Shown here piece by piece: positions 1 to 8,157 of a stretch of 64,000 bases of DNA. Source of the stretch: Streptomyces avermitilis MA-4680 = NBRC 14893 (GTDB taxonomy: Bacteria > Actinomycetota > Actinomycetes > Streptomycetales > Streptomycetaceae). The notes under the pieces are model-generated. The model was not told where the DNA came from. It was given only the letters and a program-made list of their open reading frames with translations, and searched no databases. The position numbers and the translations under genes are program-made. The stretch is taken from NCBI RefSeq assembly GCF_000009765.2, contig NC_003155.5:4650001-4714000 (forward strand), given 5' to 3'. Each line of letters starts with the position of its first letter. The first letter of the stretch is position 1.

Positions 1-67
1 ACACGGGCGGGACGGGGACGGACGGGACGGGCAGGGCGGGCAGGGCGGGCAGGGCGGACAGGGCGGA
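1..67. repeat. G-rich imperfect tandem repeat
   Basis: The left edge is a run of imperfect units built from ggcagggcgg and gggacgg. It continues beyond the window edge, so its full length cannot be judged. No reading frame of interest is visible. Confidence 0.7.
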
Positions 68-113
68 ATGGATCACACCTGTCCGATTCATTAGCTTTCG
101 TTGAGGTATTTAC

Positions 114-159
114 TGTAGCGCCCGCTACATGTACATTTATAGATGTAGCGAGTGCTACG
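114..159. promoter_or_regulatory. Tandem palindromes upstream of the anti-sigma-type gene
   Basis: TGTAGCG-CC-CGCTACA at 114-129 is a perfect 7-bp-arm palindrome. A second, degenerate copy TGTAGCG-AG-TGCTACG starts exactly 30 bp later (144-159), about three helical turns. An ATGTACAT palindrome (129-136) lies between them. The stretch is AT-rich compared with its surroundings and sits 63-108 bases before the start of the downstream gene. This looks like a promoter with a two-site operator; the binding protein is unknown. Confidence 0.55.
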
Positions 160-221
160 CGAACGCAAGACGTGGCACCTCGGCAGCCATGGTCGCCAGC
201 AGCTCAGAAAGGAGTGGTTCC

Positions 222-857
222 ATGGCCTCCCAGGTGATCGGCCTCACCACGACCTCCCTCGGGGAGCGCTTGGCCCGGATCTGCCGCCGCCACGGGGAAT
301 CGGGGCAGAAGGGCGCTTCGGACCACCACGCTCAGAGGAAGGGCCGGCCCCTGAAGGACACACCCACGACATGGGTGCACCGGAACCTGGCTCTCTGGTC
401 CCGCGTCCTGGCACCCCTGCAACCGCTCGACGCGCCCCGCGCCCGCGCCACCGCCTGGGACGCTTCCTGGCCTCTGCAGCGGGAGCTGACCTCGGCCCGT
501 CTGGCCCGGCGGACGGTGACCGCGCAACTGGGCGACTGGAATCTGGAGGACCTGGCCGACACCGCCGAGCTCCTGGTCAGCGAAGTGGTCACCAACGCCC
601 TGCGCCACACCCGCGGCCCACTGCGGCTCAACTTGCAGGTGCGCGGCTCCCGTCTGCGGTGCGAGGTCGAGGACACGGACCCCGCCGGCCCCGTACGCCG
701 CGTCGTCGACACCGACGCGGAAGGCGGACGCGGCACCGAACTGCTCGATCTGCTCAGCGAGGCCTGGGGCAGTACCCGTACCGCCACCGGCAAAACCACG
801 TGGTTCGAACTGCTGACGCGGACACCTGAGCCCGAGGGATCGCCCGCCTCCGACTGA
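222..857 (+). CDS. ATP-binding anti-sigma-type regulator (HATPase fold)
   Basis: This is a 211-residue protein of the RsbW/SpoIIAB-like HATPase family, which in Streptomyces usually acts as an anti-sigma or anti-anti-sigma switch kinase in the cytoplasm. The N-box is visible (ELLVSEVVTNALRHT, residues 116-130), followed by a degenerate G-box region around GGRGTELLDLL near residues 168-178. The first 80 residues are basic and poorly structured. The ATG at 222 was chosen over an upstream ATG at 129 because AGAAAGGAG lies just before it and the longer N-terminus looks non-coding and overlaps an operator-like palindrome. No sigma-factor gene is adjacent, so the partner is unknown. A hairpin terminator follows directly. 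Confidence 0.85.
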   Translation: MASQVIGLTTTSLGERLARICRRHGESGQKGASDHHAQRKGRPLKDTPTTWVHRNLALWSRVLAPLQPLDAPRARATAWDASWPLQRELTSARLARRTVTAQLGDWNLEDLADTAELLVSEVVTNALRHTRGPLRLNLQVRGSRLRCEVEDTDPAGPVRRVVDTDAEGGRGTELLDLLSEAWGSTRTATGKTTWFELLTRTPEPEGSPASD

Positions 858-878
858 GCTGATGGTCCGGCCGCAGAA

Positions 879-913
879 CCGAGACGGTCCGGCCTCGTGC
901 CGGGCCGTCTCGG
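879..913. terminator. Bidirectional hairpin terminator
   Basis: A 14-bp stem (CCGAGACGGTCCGG against CCGGGCCGTCTCGG, one G-U pair) closes a 7-base loop. It lies between the convergent anti-sigma-type gene and the SUKH gene and can serve both strands. There is no T-run, as is common in Streptomyces. Confidence 0.7.
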
Positions 914-951
914 TCTCCGCACCAACGGACTTGGTCGGCCGTCGTGCCGGG

Positions 952-1377
952 CTATTCGTCGATCGCCCCGGTAAGCCACCGCTCCAGGAAATCGGCGAGG
1001 GACGAGGCGACCCAGTTCCGGCTGTCGGTCTCGTGATCCCAGACGAACACCTGGTCGTACTGCCCCGGCACGAGAACCATCCCGAACAGATCGCCGTTGC
1101 CCGGGATGTCCGAGAAGAAGAGCAGTTGGTCGAAGGCCATGTAGAGCTCGGAGAAGGAGCTGCGAAGCTCCACGTTCCGCTGGACGATCGTCTCGATCGG
1201 CGACACCAAGTGGTTGCCGTACTCGCCGACGATGCCGTTGCTCTCGCGCAGCACCGAGATCAGTTCGTCCGGCAGCGGGGAGCCCAGGACCCCCGCAGCC
1301 CAAGTCAGCGCGTCGTCCGAGACCGGAGCACCGAACTCGACCTCGCTGGTGTGCCGCGTGATCAACTCTCCCCACAT
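952..1377 (-). CDS. SMI1/KNR4 (SUKH) family protein
   Basis: This 141-residue protein has the SUKH pattern: an N-terminal GAPVSDDALTWAAGVLG helix, then LPDELISVLRESNGIVG, a strand-rich centre and a tryptophan-rich C-terminal helix (NWVASSLADFLERWL). SUKH proteins are often immunity proteins against polymorphic toxins but also occur as solitary genes. No toxin lies next to it here. The start was set at the ATG giving MWGELI, the usual family length; GGAGG lies about 19 bases upstream, rather far, so the start is uncertain. An in-frame extension to 1512 is possible but looks non-coding. Confidence 0.75.
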   Translation of the reverse strand: MWGELITRHTSEVEFGAPVSDDALTWAAGVLGSPLPDELISVLRESNGIVGEYGNHLVSPIETIVQRNVELRSSFSELYMAFDQLLFFSDIPGNGDLFGMVLVPGQYDQVFVWDHETDSRNWVASSLADFLERWLTGAIDE

Positions 1378-1593
1378 CCGGCGATGGTCTCGCGGCCCTC
1401 CGAAGAAGGCAATCGGACCATCAGCCTCTTGACCGTGTGCCGCGGATCGTGACCATGCGGCCCGGCCGCGGGGTGGACGGCGGAATTCACTGGTCGCCTC
1501 GTGCGTCGACATTCACCGGTGCGGCCCGACTTCAGGACCGTTCCCACGGCCTCGATGTGGTCGCCCACGGCCGGCGCCAGGAGGGCGGGGCCG

Positions 1594-2211
1594 TCATCCG
1601 GCCAGGCGTTCCACGAGGAGGAACCCGCCGATGACGATCATCATGGTTCCGCTGACTCGGGCCACGGCGCGAGCCGCCGTCGGCCGGGCCTTCAGTACGG
1701 TGCGGGCCAAGACGCCCACGGCCAGGTAGACGACGGCGCAGCTGGCCATGTGGAGCGTGCCGAACAGACCGGTCTGAGCCGCTACGGGCCACCCCTCACC
1801 GGGGTGGATGAACTGCGGGAACAGAGAGAAGTACAGCAGCAGCGCCTTGGGGTTCAGACCGCTGATCCCCGCGCCCCTCAGCACGATCCGCCACCTGGAA
1901 GCGGCCACGGCCTCCGCGGAGGCCTGGGGAGTGGCCGGCCGCGCCAGAACGCTCCAGCCGAGCCATATCAGGTAGGCGGCCCCCAGGACGGTCAGAGCGG
2001 TGAGCAGGCTCGCGGAGCCGGCGACGATCACCACCAGGCCGGCCACGGCGAGCAGGGTGTACCCGGCGTATCCCGCCACCAGCCCGGCCACCGCCGGGAC
2101 GACCGAACGGTCCCGCAGTCCCGCCGCGATCGCGTAGGCCCAGTCCGCCCCGGGCGTGAACACCAGCAGAAGATCAATCGCCAGGAAGGCCGCCACTGTG
2201 CCCGCGTCCAT
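1594..2211 (-). CDS. LysE/RhtB family exporter
   Basis: This 205-residue integral membrane protein has the LysE/RhtB order: a first helix ending in LLLVFTPGADW, two helices through residue 75, the GLNPKALLLYFSLFPQF signature in the middle, then three C-terminal hydrophobic helices. The family exports amino acids or their derivatives across the cytoplasmic membrane; the substrate cannot be read from sequence. The start ATG has GAGAGGG eight bases upstream. It is divergent from an Lrp/AsnC regulator over about 110 bases, the classic arrangement for an amino-acid-sensing regulator controlling an exporter. Confidence 0.9.
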   Translation of the reverse strand: MDAGTVAAFLAIDLLLVFTPGADWAYAIAAGLRDRSVVPAVAGLVAGYAGYTLLAVAGLVVIVAGSASLLTALTVLGAAYLIWLGWSVLARPATPQASAEAVAASRWRIVLRGAGISGLNPKALLLYFSLFPQFIHPGEGWPVAAQTGLFGTLHMASCAVVYLAVGVLARTVLKARPTAARAVARVSGTMMIVIGGFLLVERLAG

Positions 2212-2252
2212 GAATCCATCCCTCTCACGTTCATCACTTCAAGAGGGAAGAT

Positions 2253-2281
2253 TAGGAACTTTCTGCCCGAAAGTGTTCCTA
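2253..2281. promoter_or_regulatory. Candidate Lrp operator between exporter and regulator
   Basis: An imperfect inverted repeat, TAGGAA ... CTTTC-TGCCC-GAAAG ... TTCCTA, occupies the centre of the divergent LysE/Lrp intergenic region, which is AT-rich for this genome. Position and symmetry fit an Lrp/AsnC binding site. This is inference from layout only. Confidence 0.45.
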
Positions 2282-2322
2282 TGATTTGCTCGCCAACGCC
2301 TGGACTGGGGGAGAATCTTTCT

Positions 2323-2781
2323 ATGGATGCGCTTGATCGGAAAATTCTTACCGAGCTACAGATGGACGGCCGCCTGACAGTGACCGAGCTGGCCGCCCGC
2401 GTACAGCTCAGCGTCTCGCCGTGCCACCGGCGACTGCGCGATCTGGAGCGCACGGGCGCGATCCGCGGCTACCGCGCCGTCGTGGACCCGGCCGCGGTCG
2501 GCCTGAACTTCGAGGCCCTGGTGTTCGTCACGCTGCGCTGGGAGGACCGCGACACCGTCTCCACCTTCGAGCAGGCCGTGGCCGCCGTCCCGCAGGTCAT
2601 CCAGGCCCAGCGGCTGTTCGGCGACCCCGACTACATCCTGCGCGTCGCCACCGCCGACCTGGCCGCCTTCCAGGAGCTCTACGACCGCCACCTGGCCACC
2701 CTGCCAGGCGTACAGCGCCTGACCTCCACCCTGGTCATGAAGCACGTCGTCAACGATCGCCCGCTGCCCGAGCAGCCGTGA
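2323..2781 (+). CDS. Lrp/AsnC family transcriptional regulator
   Basis: This 152-residue protein has the two Lrp domains. An N-terminal winged helix (LDRKILTELQMDGRLTVTEL, then the recognition helix VQLSVSPCHRRLRDLE) is followed by a C-terminal ligand-binding RAM/AsnC domain with FVTLRW and FGDPDYILRVA. The ATG at 2323 was chosen because GGGGGAG lies nine bases before it and the length matches the family; in-frame sequence upstream is not Lrp-like. Members form octamers that bind amino acids and DNA. It most likely controls the divergent LysE exporter and itself. Confidence 0.92.
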   Translation: MDALDRKILTELQMDGRLTVTELAARVQLSVSPCHRRLRDLERTGAIRGYRAVVDPAAVGLNFEALVFVTLRWEDRDTVSTFEQAVAAVPQVIQAQRLFGDPDYILRVATADLAAFQELYDRHLATLPGVQRLTSTLVMKHVVNDRPLPEQP

Positions 2782-2818
2782 GACCGGCCGTTTCCGCGAC
2801 GTAACCCGCCGACCCGCC

Positions 2819-4060
2819 TCACTGGCCCAAGGGGGTCGGCGGGGTGGTGTCCGGGATGGGGGCCGGGGCCGCGGCCGGGGTCGAGGGGTGTGCCGTTGCC
2901 GCCTGTTCTGCCGTCAGGGCGTTGGTGATCCCGCGGGCCAGGAGCGGGTCGGCCGGAAGCACGTGTGAGGCGAACCAGCGGGCGGCCGACGGGTCGGGGG
3001 ACGGTTCGACGAACTCCGCGCCCGCGTAGTCGTCGAGCGGGGGGTCGTAGACATACCCGGTGACCACGCCGTGGCTCACCAGGCGTTCTATGAGGGCGTT
3101 GCGGTCGTGGACCAGGAGCGGAACACGGAAGAGGGGGAGATGGCCGTTGTGCGCCGTCCGGTCGCGGAGTGCCGGGGAGGCCCAGGCGGTGCCGGACAGC
3201 AGCGAGACACCGACCGCACGCCGGGCGAGGTCGTCGTCGAGCCGGTCCATCCGCAGTGTCAACTGCCCGCGGACCAGGGCCCCGTGGCGGGACCGGAAGC
3301 CGTGCAGGTCGACGCGCACCCAGGGCTCGTACGCGGCCAGGCTCGGCGCCTCGCGCGCGCAGCCGGAGAGCCGCTCCGCGTGCAGGGCCATACGGAAGTC
3401 ATCGCGTTCCAGCACCCCGAGACGCTGCATCGTCCGCCATACGGGACGCACCAGATGGAGGGTGCGTACGGCCGACCGCGCCAGCGGCCGGAGCGTCGCG
3501 GCCAGGTCGTCATGGAGGCGGCGCGGCACCAGGAGGGCGTCGCGCAGCAGCTCCAACTCCCGCCGGGTGCGCGCGTCCTCGACGGCGAGGAAGCCGCCGG
3601 CCGACGCCGCCACGTGCTTGGACAGGCTGAATGCCGCCGCCTTCCCGAACGTCCCGATCGGCTGCCCGTCCACGTGCGTGCCGATCGCGTGCGCCGCGTC
3701 CTCGAACAGGGGGATCCCCAACTGCTCGCAGCGGCGCCGCAGTTCCACGACCCGGTCCGGCATCCCGTACAGATTCGTGGTCAGGACGGCGTCCACGCTC
3801 CGCCAGGTCGACTCCGGTACGGCGGCCGGGTCGATGTTGCCGTCCCCCACGGACACGGGGGCAAGGACCGGGCGCAGCCCGGCCGCGAGGACCACGAAGA
3901 GGATCACGTCGTCGTTCACCGGTGACATCAGCACCCGTGCGCCGGGCCGGCACCAGTGCCGCAGCGCCAGATACAGGGCCAGCCGTGCCGAGGGCGTGTA
4001 GACGCATTCGCGTCCGAGTCGCCGTGTCATCATCGCGGCGAGCCGCGATCCGTACGGCAT
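2819..4060 (-). CDS. DegT/DnrJ/EryC1-type PLP aminotransferase homologue
   Basis: This 413-residue protein resembles the PLP-dependent DegT/DnrJ/EryC1/StrS sugar aminotransferases. Visible elements are TTNLYGMP, the cofactor-ring aspartate in FEDAAHAIG (Asp121) and the Schiff-base lysine in AFSLSKHVAASAGG (Lys148). The usual His-x-x-Lys context is altered to SLSKH, so it is a divergent member. The last 30 residues are Pro/Ala-rich and probably disordered. The ATG at 4060 has AAGAGG five bases upstream; a GTG two codons earlier overlaps that site. It follows the acyltransferase gene with a 120-base gap, so the pair may be co-transcribed to modify a cell-surface sugar or lipid. The substrate is unknown. 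Confidence 0.8.
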   Translation of the reverse strand: MPYGSRLAAMMTRRLGRECVYTPSARLALYLALRHWCRPGARVLMSPVNDDVILFVVLAAGLRPVLAPVSVGDGNIDPAAVPESTWRSVDAVLTTNLYGMPDRVVELRRRCEQLGIPLFEDAAHAIGTHVDGQPIGTFGKAAAFSLSKHVAASAGGFLAVEDARTRRELELLRDALLVPRRLHDDLAATLRPLARSAVRTLHLVRPVWRTMQRLGVLERDDFRMALHAERLSGCAREAPSLAAYEPWVRVDLHGFRSRHGALVRGQLTLRMDRLDDDLARRAVGVSLLSGTAWASPALRDRTAHNGHLPLFRVPLLVHDRNALIERLVSHGVVTGYVYDPPLDDYAGAEFVEPSPDPSAARWFASHVLPADPLLARGITNALTAEQAATAHPSTPAAAPAPIPDTTPPTPLGQ

Positions 4061-4180
4061 CGTCACCTCTTCCGTCGAAGGGCCGTCGAAGGGTCGTCGA
4101 AGGGGCGCCCGGGAGACCCGGCGCGTGCGCGCGAGCGCCGGTCGGGGCCGGGCCGGGCTTCCGGCGGGGCGGGCCCCGGC

Positions 4181-5296
4181 TCAGCGTGCACGGGGTCCCG
4201 CTCCGCCCGAGTCCGCCCGGCCCGACGTGCGCAGCGTGCCGACCGTCCTCAGCAGCCGGTCGGCCGGCTCCCGCAGCGTGGGATGGGCCAGGACCGTGTT
4301 CCGCAGGCCGCGCACCGGTCTGCGCCACAGCCGGTGCGCCGCCGCCACCGGGTGGGGACGGGTCGCGAACCCCTCGCCCACGCGCAGCTCGCGGGTCTTG
4401 AGCCAGTCCTTGTACTCCTTGTCGCCGCGCCCCATGTCCATGAGCCGTACACCGTCCCGGCCCGCCGCCTCGGCCATCCGAAGGTGCATGATCAGCCCGG
4501 GCGAGTAGTAGCGGAGCTCGGGGTCGTACGCCGTGAACCAGGCCGCGAACACCGTGCGCGATCTCGGTCCGAAGTGCGCGGCCACCGGCCGGTCGCCGGC
4601 GTACACCACGGACAGCACACCGGTGAAGTGCTCGTCGCGGACGTGGAACAGGTGGTTCACCAGGTCGACGATCCACGGCCGCGAGAACCGGTCCATCCGT
4701 CCCGTCCTGCGGTACTGGGCGGACTTCCACTCCATGAGGGTGCGCAGCGCCCGCGGGTCGCGCTCGTCGTAGACGAACCGCATCTCGCCCAGGTCGCGCC
4801 CCAGGCGGCGTTCCTTCTTCAGTGTCGTCTTGGCCAGCCCCGGGTACGCGCCGCGCAGCCACTCCGCGTAGCTGCCGCCGCCGTCCTTCAGGTCGATCAC
4901 CGGTGAGGCGAAGGTCCCCGTGACGTATCTGCCGAAGGGCTTCTGCTCCTCGACGAGGTGGTCGAACTCGAAGACGGACAGCCCGCAGGCCCGCAGCAGT
5001 TCCTGCGGGTCCCAGGTGACCCCGGGGCGGTGCACGAGGGCCTGGCAGTCGGAGAGGCCGAGACCGATGGCCCGGCCGACGCCGAAGGAGTTGCGCTCGT
5101 ACGGGAAGAACCCCACGGGTTCCCCGCCCTCACGCAGGACCGCCACCTGCGCCCCGCCGCGGTACGTGCCGATCCCCGCCGCGAACTCCGGTGCCAGGAA
5201 AGGGTTGGCGTAGTCGGGCGACTCGTCCATCGCCTGGTGCCAGGCCCGGCGAAGCGAGGTGTTCAGCTCCGCGGGTCTGTGGATCGTGATGTCCAC
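4181..5296 (-). CDS. FemAB/BioF2-like GNAT acyltransferase
   Basis: This 371-residue protein looks like the CelD/BcsL (Acetyltransf_6) branch of the GNAT superfamily. It has a degenerate N-terminal half (residues 1-150) and a C-terminal acetyl-CoA-fold half with HFGPRSRTVFAAWFTAYD, then YYSPGLIMHLRMAE and the conserved DMGRGDKEYKDWL near residue 290. Such enzymes acylate amino sugars or extracellular polymers from the cytoplasm. No signal peptide or membrane helix is seen. The DegT-like aminotransferase just downstream could supply an amino group for it to acylate. That coupling is inference. Confidence 0.8.
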   Translation of the reverse strand: MDITIHRPAELNTSLRRAWHQAMDESPDYANPFLAPEFAAGIGTYRGGAQVAVLREGGEPVGFFPYERNSFGVGRAIGLGLSDCQALVHRPGVTWDPQELLRACGLSVFEFDHLVEEQKPFGRYVTGTFASPVIDLKDGGGSYAEWLRGAYPGLAKTTLKKERRLGRDLGEMRFVYDERDPRALRTLMEWKSAQYRRTGRMDRFSRPWIVDLVNHLFHVRDEHFTGVLSVVYAGDRPVAAHFGPRSRTVFAAWFTAYDPELRYYSPGLIMHLRMAEAAGRDGVRLMDMGRGDKEYKDWLKTRELRVGEGFATRPHPVAAAHRLWRRPVRGLRNTVLAHPTLREPADRLLRTVGTLRTSGRADSGGAGPRAR

Positions 5297-5866
5297 CTCA
5301 GATCAACTGCCCTTCCGCAGGCTCCGCGAGGGACGCACCGGTCACCGCGCAGGCCGGTGCGGCGTGTGGATCACTGTTCATGGATCGAATGGATCGCATG
5401 GGCGACCGCTCCCCCCATTTCCCCCATGACGCGCTGTCCGCGTCCTGCCACTTCCTTGGCCATCTGCTGATCCACGCCGTGTACGCGCTCGTGCCACGGT
5501 CGACGCCCGGGACTCGAGCCGTTCGGCAAGGCTCAAACGTCGCGAAACAGTACGCACGCTGTCAAGGGTGTCTGTCGTAACGGAAGAGTGCGGGCGGGTG
5601 CGGATGTGCTGATTTCGCCGGAGCCGACCGGGGGGGGGGGCGGGCGGCCGGGCTTTTGGGCGGGCGGGCCCGTCGGCTGCCCCCGGGGTCTGCGGTGTCT
5701 CCACGGTCTCCCAGGGACTCCCGGTTCGCCGTTCCGCACGGCGGCTCTCATTACTCAAGATCGATTTTGGAATTTCAAGCCACAACTTCCCGTGACTTGA
5801 CGCGAGGCTTCCCCGGCTAATTTCTCTGGATGCAGAACTTCCCAGGAACAGACTCAGGAGATCTTC
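5297..5866. other. 570-base intergenic region with a G11 run
   Basis: No coding frame with Streptomyces codon bias is convincing here. An uninterrupted run of eleven G residues sits at 5630-5640, followed by further GGG blocks up to about 5671, giving G-quadruplex potential on the plus strand. The last 100 bases are AT-richer and probably hold the promoter of the small membrane protein gene at 5867. Confidence 0.5.
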
Positions 5867-6193
5867 GTGCTGATCATCACCACCTTGGCCGCCATCGCCA
5901 TCGGGGCGGCCGCCAGCATGACCTACATGCGGTACGTCTCGGCACGCAGCCAAGGACGGCCGATATCCTTTGCCTCCCTCCGGCATGAATGCGTTCCGCC
6001 ATGGGTCGACCTGATTTTCATCCCGGCCTGGCTCGCAAGTTCATGCGTACTCTGCTTCACGCTCCCGCTCTGGGCGGGCTTGTCCCTTTACTGCGGAGCC
6101 GCACTGCTCCCCGGGGAGCTGATGCGCCGCCGCCACAACCGCCAGGTCAAGAACCGTCCCCCGATTTCGGCCGGCGCTCTCACCTCTCTGTGA
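5867..6193 (+). CDS. Small membrane protein, unknown function
   Basis: This is a 108-residue open frame with GTG start and AGGAG six bases upstream. It shows a hydrophobic N-terminal helix (residues 1-18), then a polar stretch, then two closely spaced hydrophobic segments around residues 47-65 and 68-82, and a basic C-terminal tail. I do not recognise the family. The amount of Cys and Phe in the membrane part is unusual. It is flanked by long non-coding stretches, so it is probably monocistronic. Confidence 0.55.
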   Translation: MLIITTLAAIAIGAAASMTYMRYVSARSQGRPISFASLRHECVPPWVDLIFIPAWLASSCVLCFTLPLWAGLSLYCGAALLPGELMRRRHNRQVKNRPPISAGALTSL

Positions 6194-6239
6194 GCCGTCT
6201 GCGATTCGGAGGAAGCCATGTTCAGCCGCCGGCCGCGCG

Positions 6240-6540
6240 TCACGTCACTCCCGTCCCCCGCTTGGCGAGTCGCCGGAATTCTCGCGTGTACGTGTCTATG
6301 AGCTCTCTGGACTCCTGGTAGAGCTCGCGGACAGCCGTGCGCACACTCATCAGGAGCAGATGATCCGCGCGCGACTGGTGGGATCGTATTTCGCCGTCGA
6401 CATAGGGCCTTACGACGGACGACCCCGGGCATCTCCCACGGGGCACAGAACTTCGTCAGCTCGTCCTGCGAGGTGTCCACCTTGGCGACAGTCGCCGCCT
6501 TGACGCTCGCGCGCCCGGTGATGATCGTGACAGTGGTGCA
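6240..6540 (-). pseudogene. Probable frameshifted gene remnant
   Basis: Two minus-strand frames each look protein-like over adjacent halves. The upstream part reads TVAKVDTSQDELTKFCAPW and the downstream part, one frame over, reads ADHLLLMSVRTAVRELYQES and ends at 6240. Switching frame near 6440 gives one continuous product of about 100 residues, with a helical charged C-terminal half. No clean start with a ribosome site is visible. The family is not recognised. It could instead be a short intact gene starting at an internal ATG that gives MSVRTAVREL. Confidence 0.3.
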
Positions 6541-6623
6541 GTCATGAAGACCAGTGGTGCTACCCGGCCGCCGACGCCCGGGGAGCGCACCTCGTGGTCC
6601 GGCGTCCGACCGGCGAGGAACAC

Positions 6624-6658
6624 ACAACCCCTGACCGTATGCACCGGCCAGGGGTTGT
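6624..6658. terminator. Hairpin terminator
   Basis: A perfect 10-bp stem (ACAACCCCTG against CAGGGGTTGT), extendable across one mismatch, has a 15-base loop. TTTCATC follows on the plus strand. It lies about 100 bases past the stop of the minus-strand DUF2637 gene and probably ends that transcript. Confidence 0.65.
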
Positions 6659-6756
6659 TTCATCAAGATCGGTAGAGAGCGGTGGAGAGCTGAGCCGTCC
6701 GGGGAAAGCGGCCGGGAGGCCGGCCGGAGAGCGGTCGGGAAGGCGACCGAGCCGAA

Positions 6757-7602
6757 TCAGGCGCGAGGCGTTTCCCGAAGGACGGGGTCCGGCATGGCTT
6801 CGGTCGACTCCTGAGGTGCGGGGATGAGGCGCTGCCGGTGGCGGGACGTGCGCTGGCGCGGTGGCCGGGTCAGGGTGATCTGCCGGACCAGTTGCTGGAA
6901 GCAGGCCAGGGACGCGAGGGCGGGCAGGGCGGCCGCGGCGATACCGGTGAAGGTCCTGTCGGCCTCGGCCACGCAGAGCATCATCGCGACGGAGGAGAAC
7001 AGCAGAACGACGAACCACGAGTGCACGGCCCGGCGTTGGTGCAGGGCGGTCCGCAGGATGGAGAGCGAGGCCACCATCCAGGGGCCGTAGACCAGGAGGG
7101 GCCACCAGGGGACCGTCCCGCTCTGCGTGCCGGACGCGATCCGCTGGAGCGGAGCGTAGGCCACCATGCCGCCGAAGACGCTCACCATCGACACGATGAC
7201 GGCGGCGAACGCGGCCATCACGAAGCTGACGGTCTGCAACCACGTAAAGCGGAGTTTGCGGACTCGCACCTTCCGATGCCCGGCGGCAGGGCGCCGGATG
7301 GGCGGCAACTCAGCGGTGATCTGCGCCAGGTTCTCCATCGGGTCGCCACTGAAGCCGTCGCCGGACGGCGGCTCGCTGCGAGGTGGCGGCACCATGGCCG
7401 CCGCCTGCTCCGCCGCGGCGTCCTGAAGGAGGTAGGTGAGTTCCTCGACCGGGTCCCAGCCCGGGTCGGAGCCTTCCAAGGGAACCGCCGAGTGCAGGGC
7501 GTCGACAGGACCCCGGTGCCGGCCGGTACCCGACGTGGTGGGGTAGGCACCGAGATACCGTTCGCGCCGGGGGAAGGAGAGATCCGGATAGTCGTCATTC
7601 AC
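6757..7602 (-). CDS. DUF2637-like membrane protein
   Basis: This 281-residue protein has a soluble, Pro-rich N-terminal 115 residues, then four hydrophobic segments (about 119-145, 166-184, 192-212, 216-235) and a basic C-terminal tail. The start of the membrane part, FTWLQTVSFVMAAFAAVIVS, matches the DUF2637 pattern, a family common in actinomycetes and related to plasmid-transfer SpdB-like membrane proteins. Function is not established. It starts 15 bases after a small upstream gene, with which it probably forms a two-gene operon. No plasmid transfer genes are nearby. Confidence 0.7.
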   Translation of the reverse strand: MNDDYPDLSFPRRERYLGAYPTTSGTGRHRGPVDALHSAVPLEGSDPGWDPVEELTYLLQDAAAEQAAAMVPPPRSEPPSGDGFSGDPMENLAQITAELPPIRRPAAGHRKVRVRKLRFTWLQTVSFVMAAFAAVIVSMVSVFGGMVAYAPLQRIASGTQSGTVPWWPLLVYGPWMVASLSILRTALHQRRAVHSWFVVLLFSSVAMMLCVAEADRTFTGIAAAALPALASLACFQQLVRQITLTRPPRQRTSRHRQRLIPAPQESTEAMPDPVLRETPRA

Positions 7603-7617
7603 GGAAATCCGCCCCCG

Positions 7618-7902
7618 TCACATGCGGGCCGTGTGGTAGCCGGAGTGTCCCTGGCTGCTCCACCGCCGACCGAGTTCCTCCTGGGCCGCGTCCAGCAGCG
7701 TCAGAAACTCACTGAGCAGCGACTCGGTGACCTGTAGTTCGACCCGCGCGCCGTCTCCGTGCAAGGTGCCGCGCGCATCGGGAGATGAGTACGCCGCGGC
7801 AGGCGTGTAGGTGTACCGCCCCACTGCCACAGCACGGGCCGCGGGCAGATTCTCCGCCGCCGCTCCGGAGCGGGTCGAGCCAAGGATCCTAGCTTTCGTC
7901 AT
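7618..7902 (-). CDS. Small conserved protein upstream of the DUF2637 gene
   Basis: This 94-residue protein starts at ATG with GGAGGAGGAGGG about 15 bases upstream. The C-terminal half has a regular leucine pattern (RVELQVTESLLSEFLTLLD) typical of a short amphipathic helix. No catalytic motif, signal peptide or membrane helix is visible and I do not recognise the family. It shares orientation and a 15-base gap with the DUF2637 gene, suggesting translational linkage. The AT-rich stretch 7920-8060 upstream is the likely promoter. Confidence 0.65.
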   Translation of the reverse strand: MTKARILGSTRSGAAAENLPAARAVAVGRYTYTPAAAYSSPDARGTLHGDGARVELQVTESLLSEFLTLLDAAQEELGRRWSSQGHSGYHTARM

Positions 7903-8093
7903 ATTCCGCTAACGCGGCCCTCCTCCTCCAGATGCGCGGCAAATGAGTGAGCGTAATCCGGTGAAATAGTTGACGACAGCGTTTGTCATTAGAATTAACC
8001 GCGACACGCTCAACGAGTGAAAAGCCAAGCGGTTTGTCTTTTGAATTCTCCTCGGACAGGAGAAAGGTTTCGCCACATCCGAGGGGCGTCAGG

Positions 8094-8141
8094 CGAAGGC
8101 CCCGGTCCGGTCCGGTCATGGGGGTCCGTCCGGGGCCTTCG
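8094..8141. terminator. Hairpin terminator after pepN
   Basis: A perfect 12-bp stem (CGAAGGCCCCGG against CCGGGGCCTTCG) with a 24-base loop lies just past the stop of the minus-strand aminopeptidase gene. Confidence 0.7.
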
Positions 8142-8157
8142 GTGACATTCGGGCCGG

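Noticed and set aside
6600..6660. A tRNA end or attachment site at the ACAACCCCTG hairpin
   Set aside because: No cloverleaf can be folded and no duplicated copy of the sequence was noticed; it is a plain hairpin.
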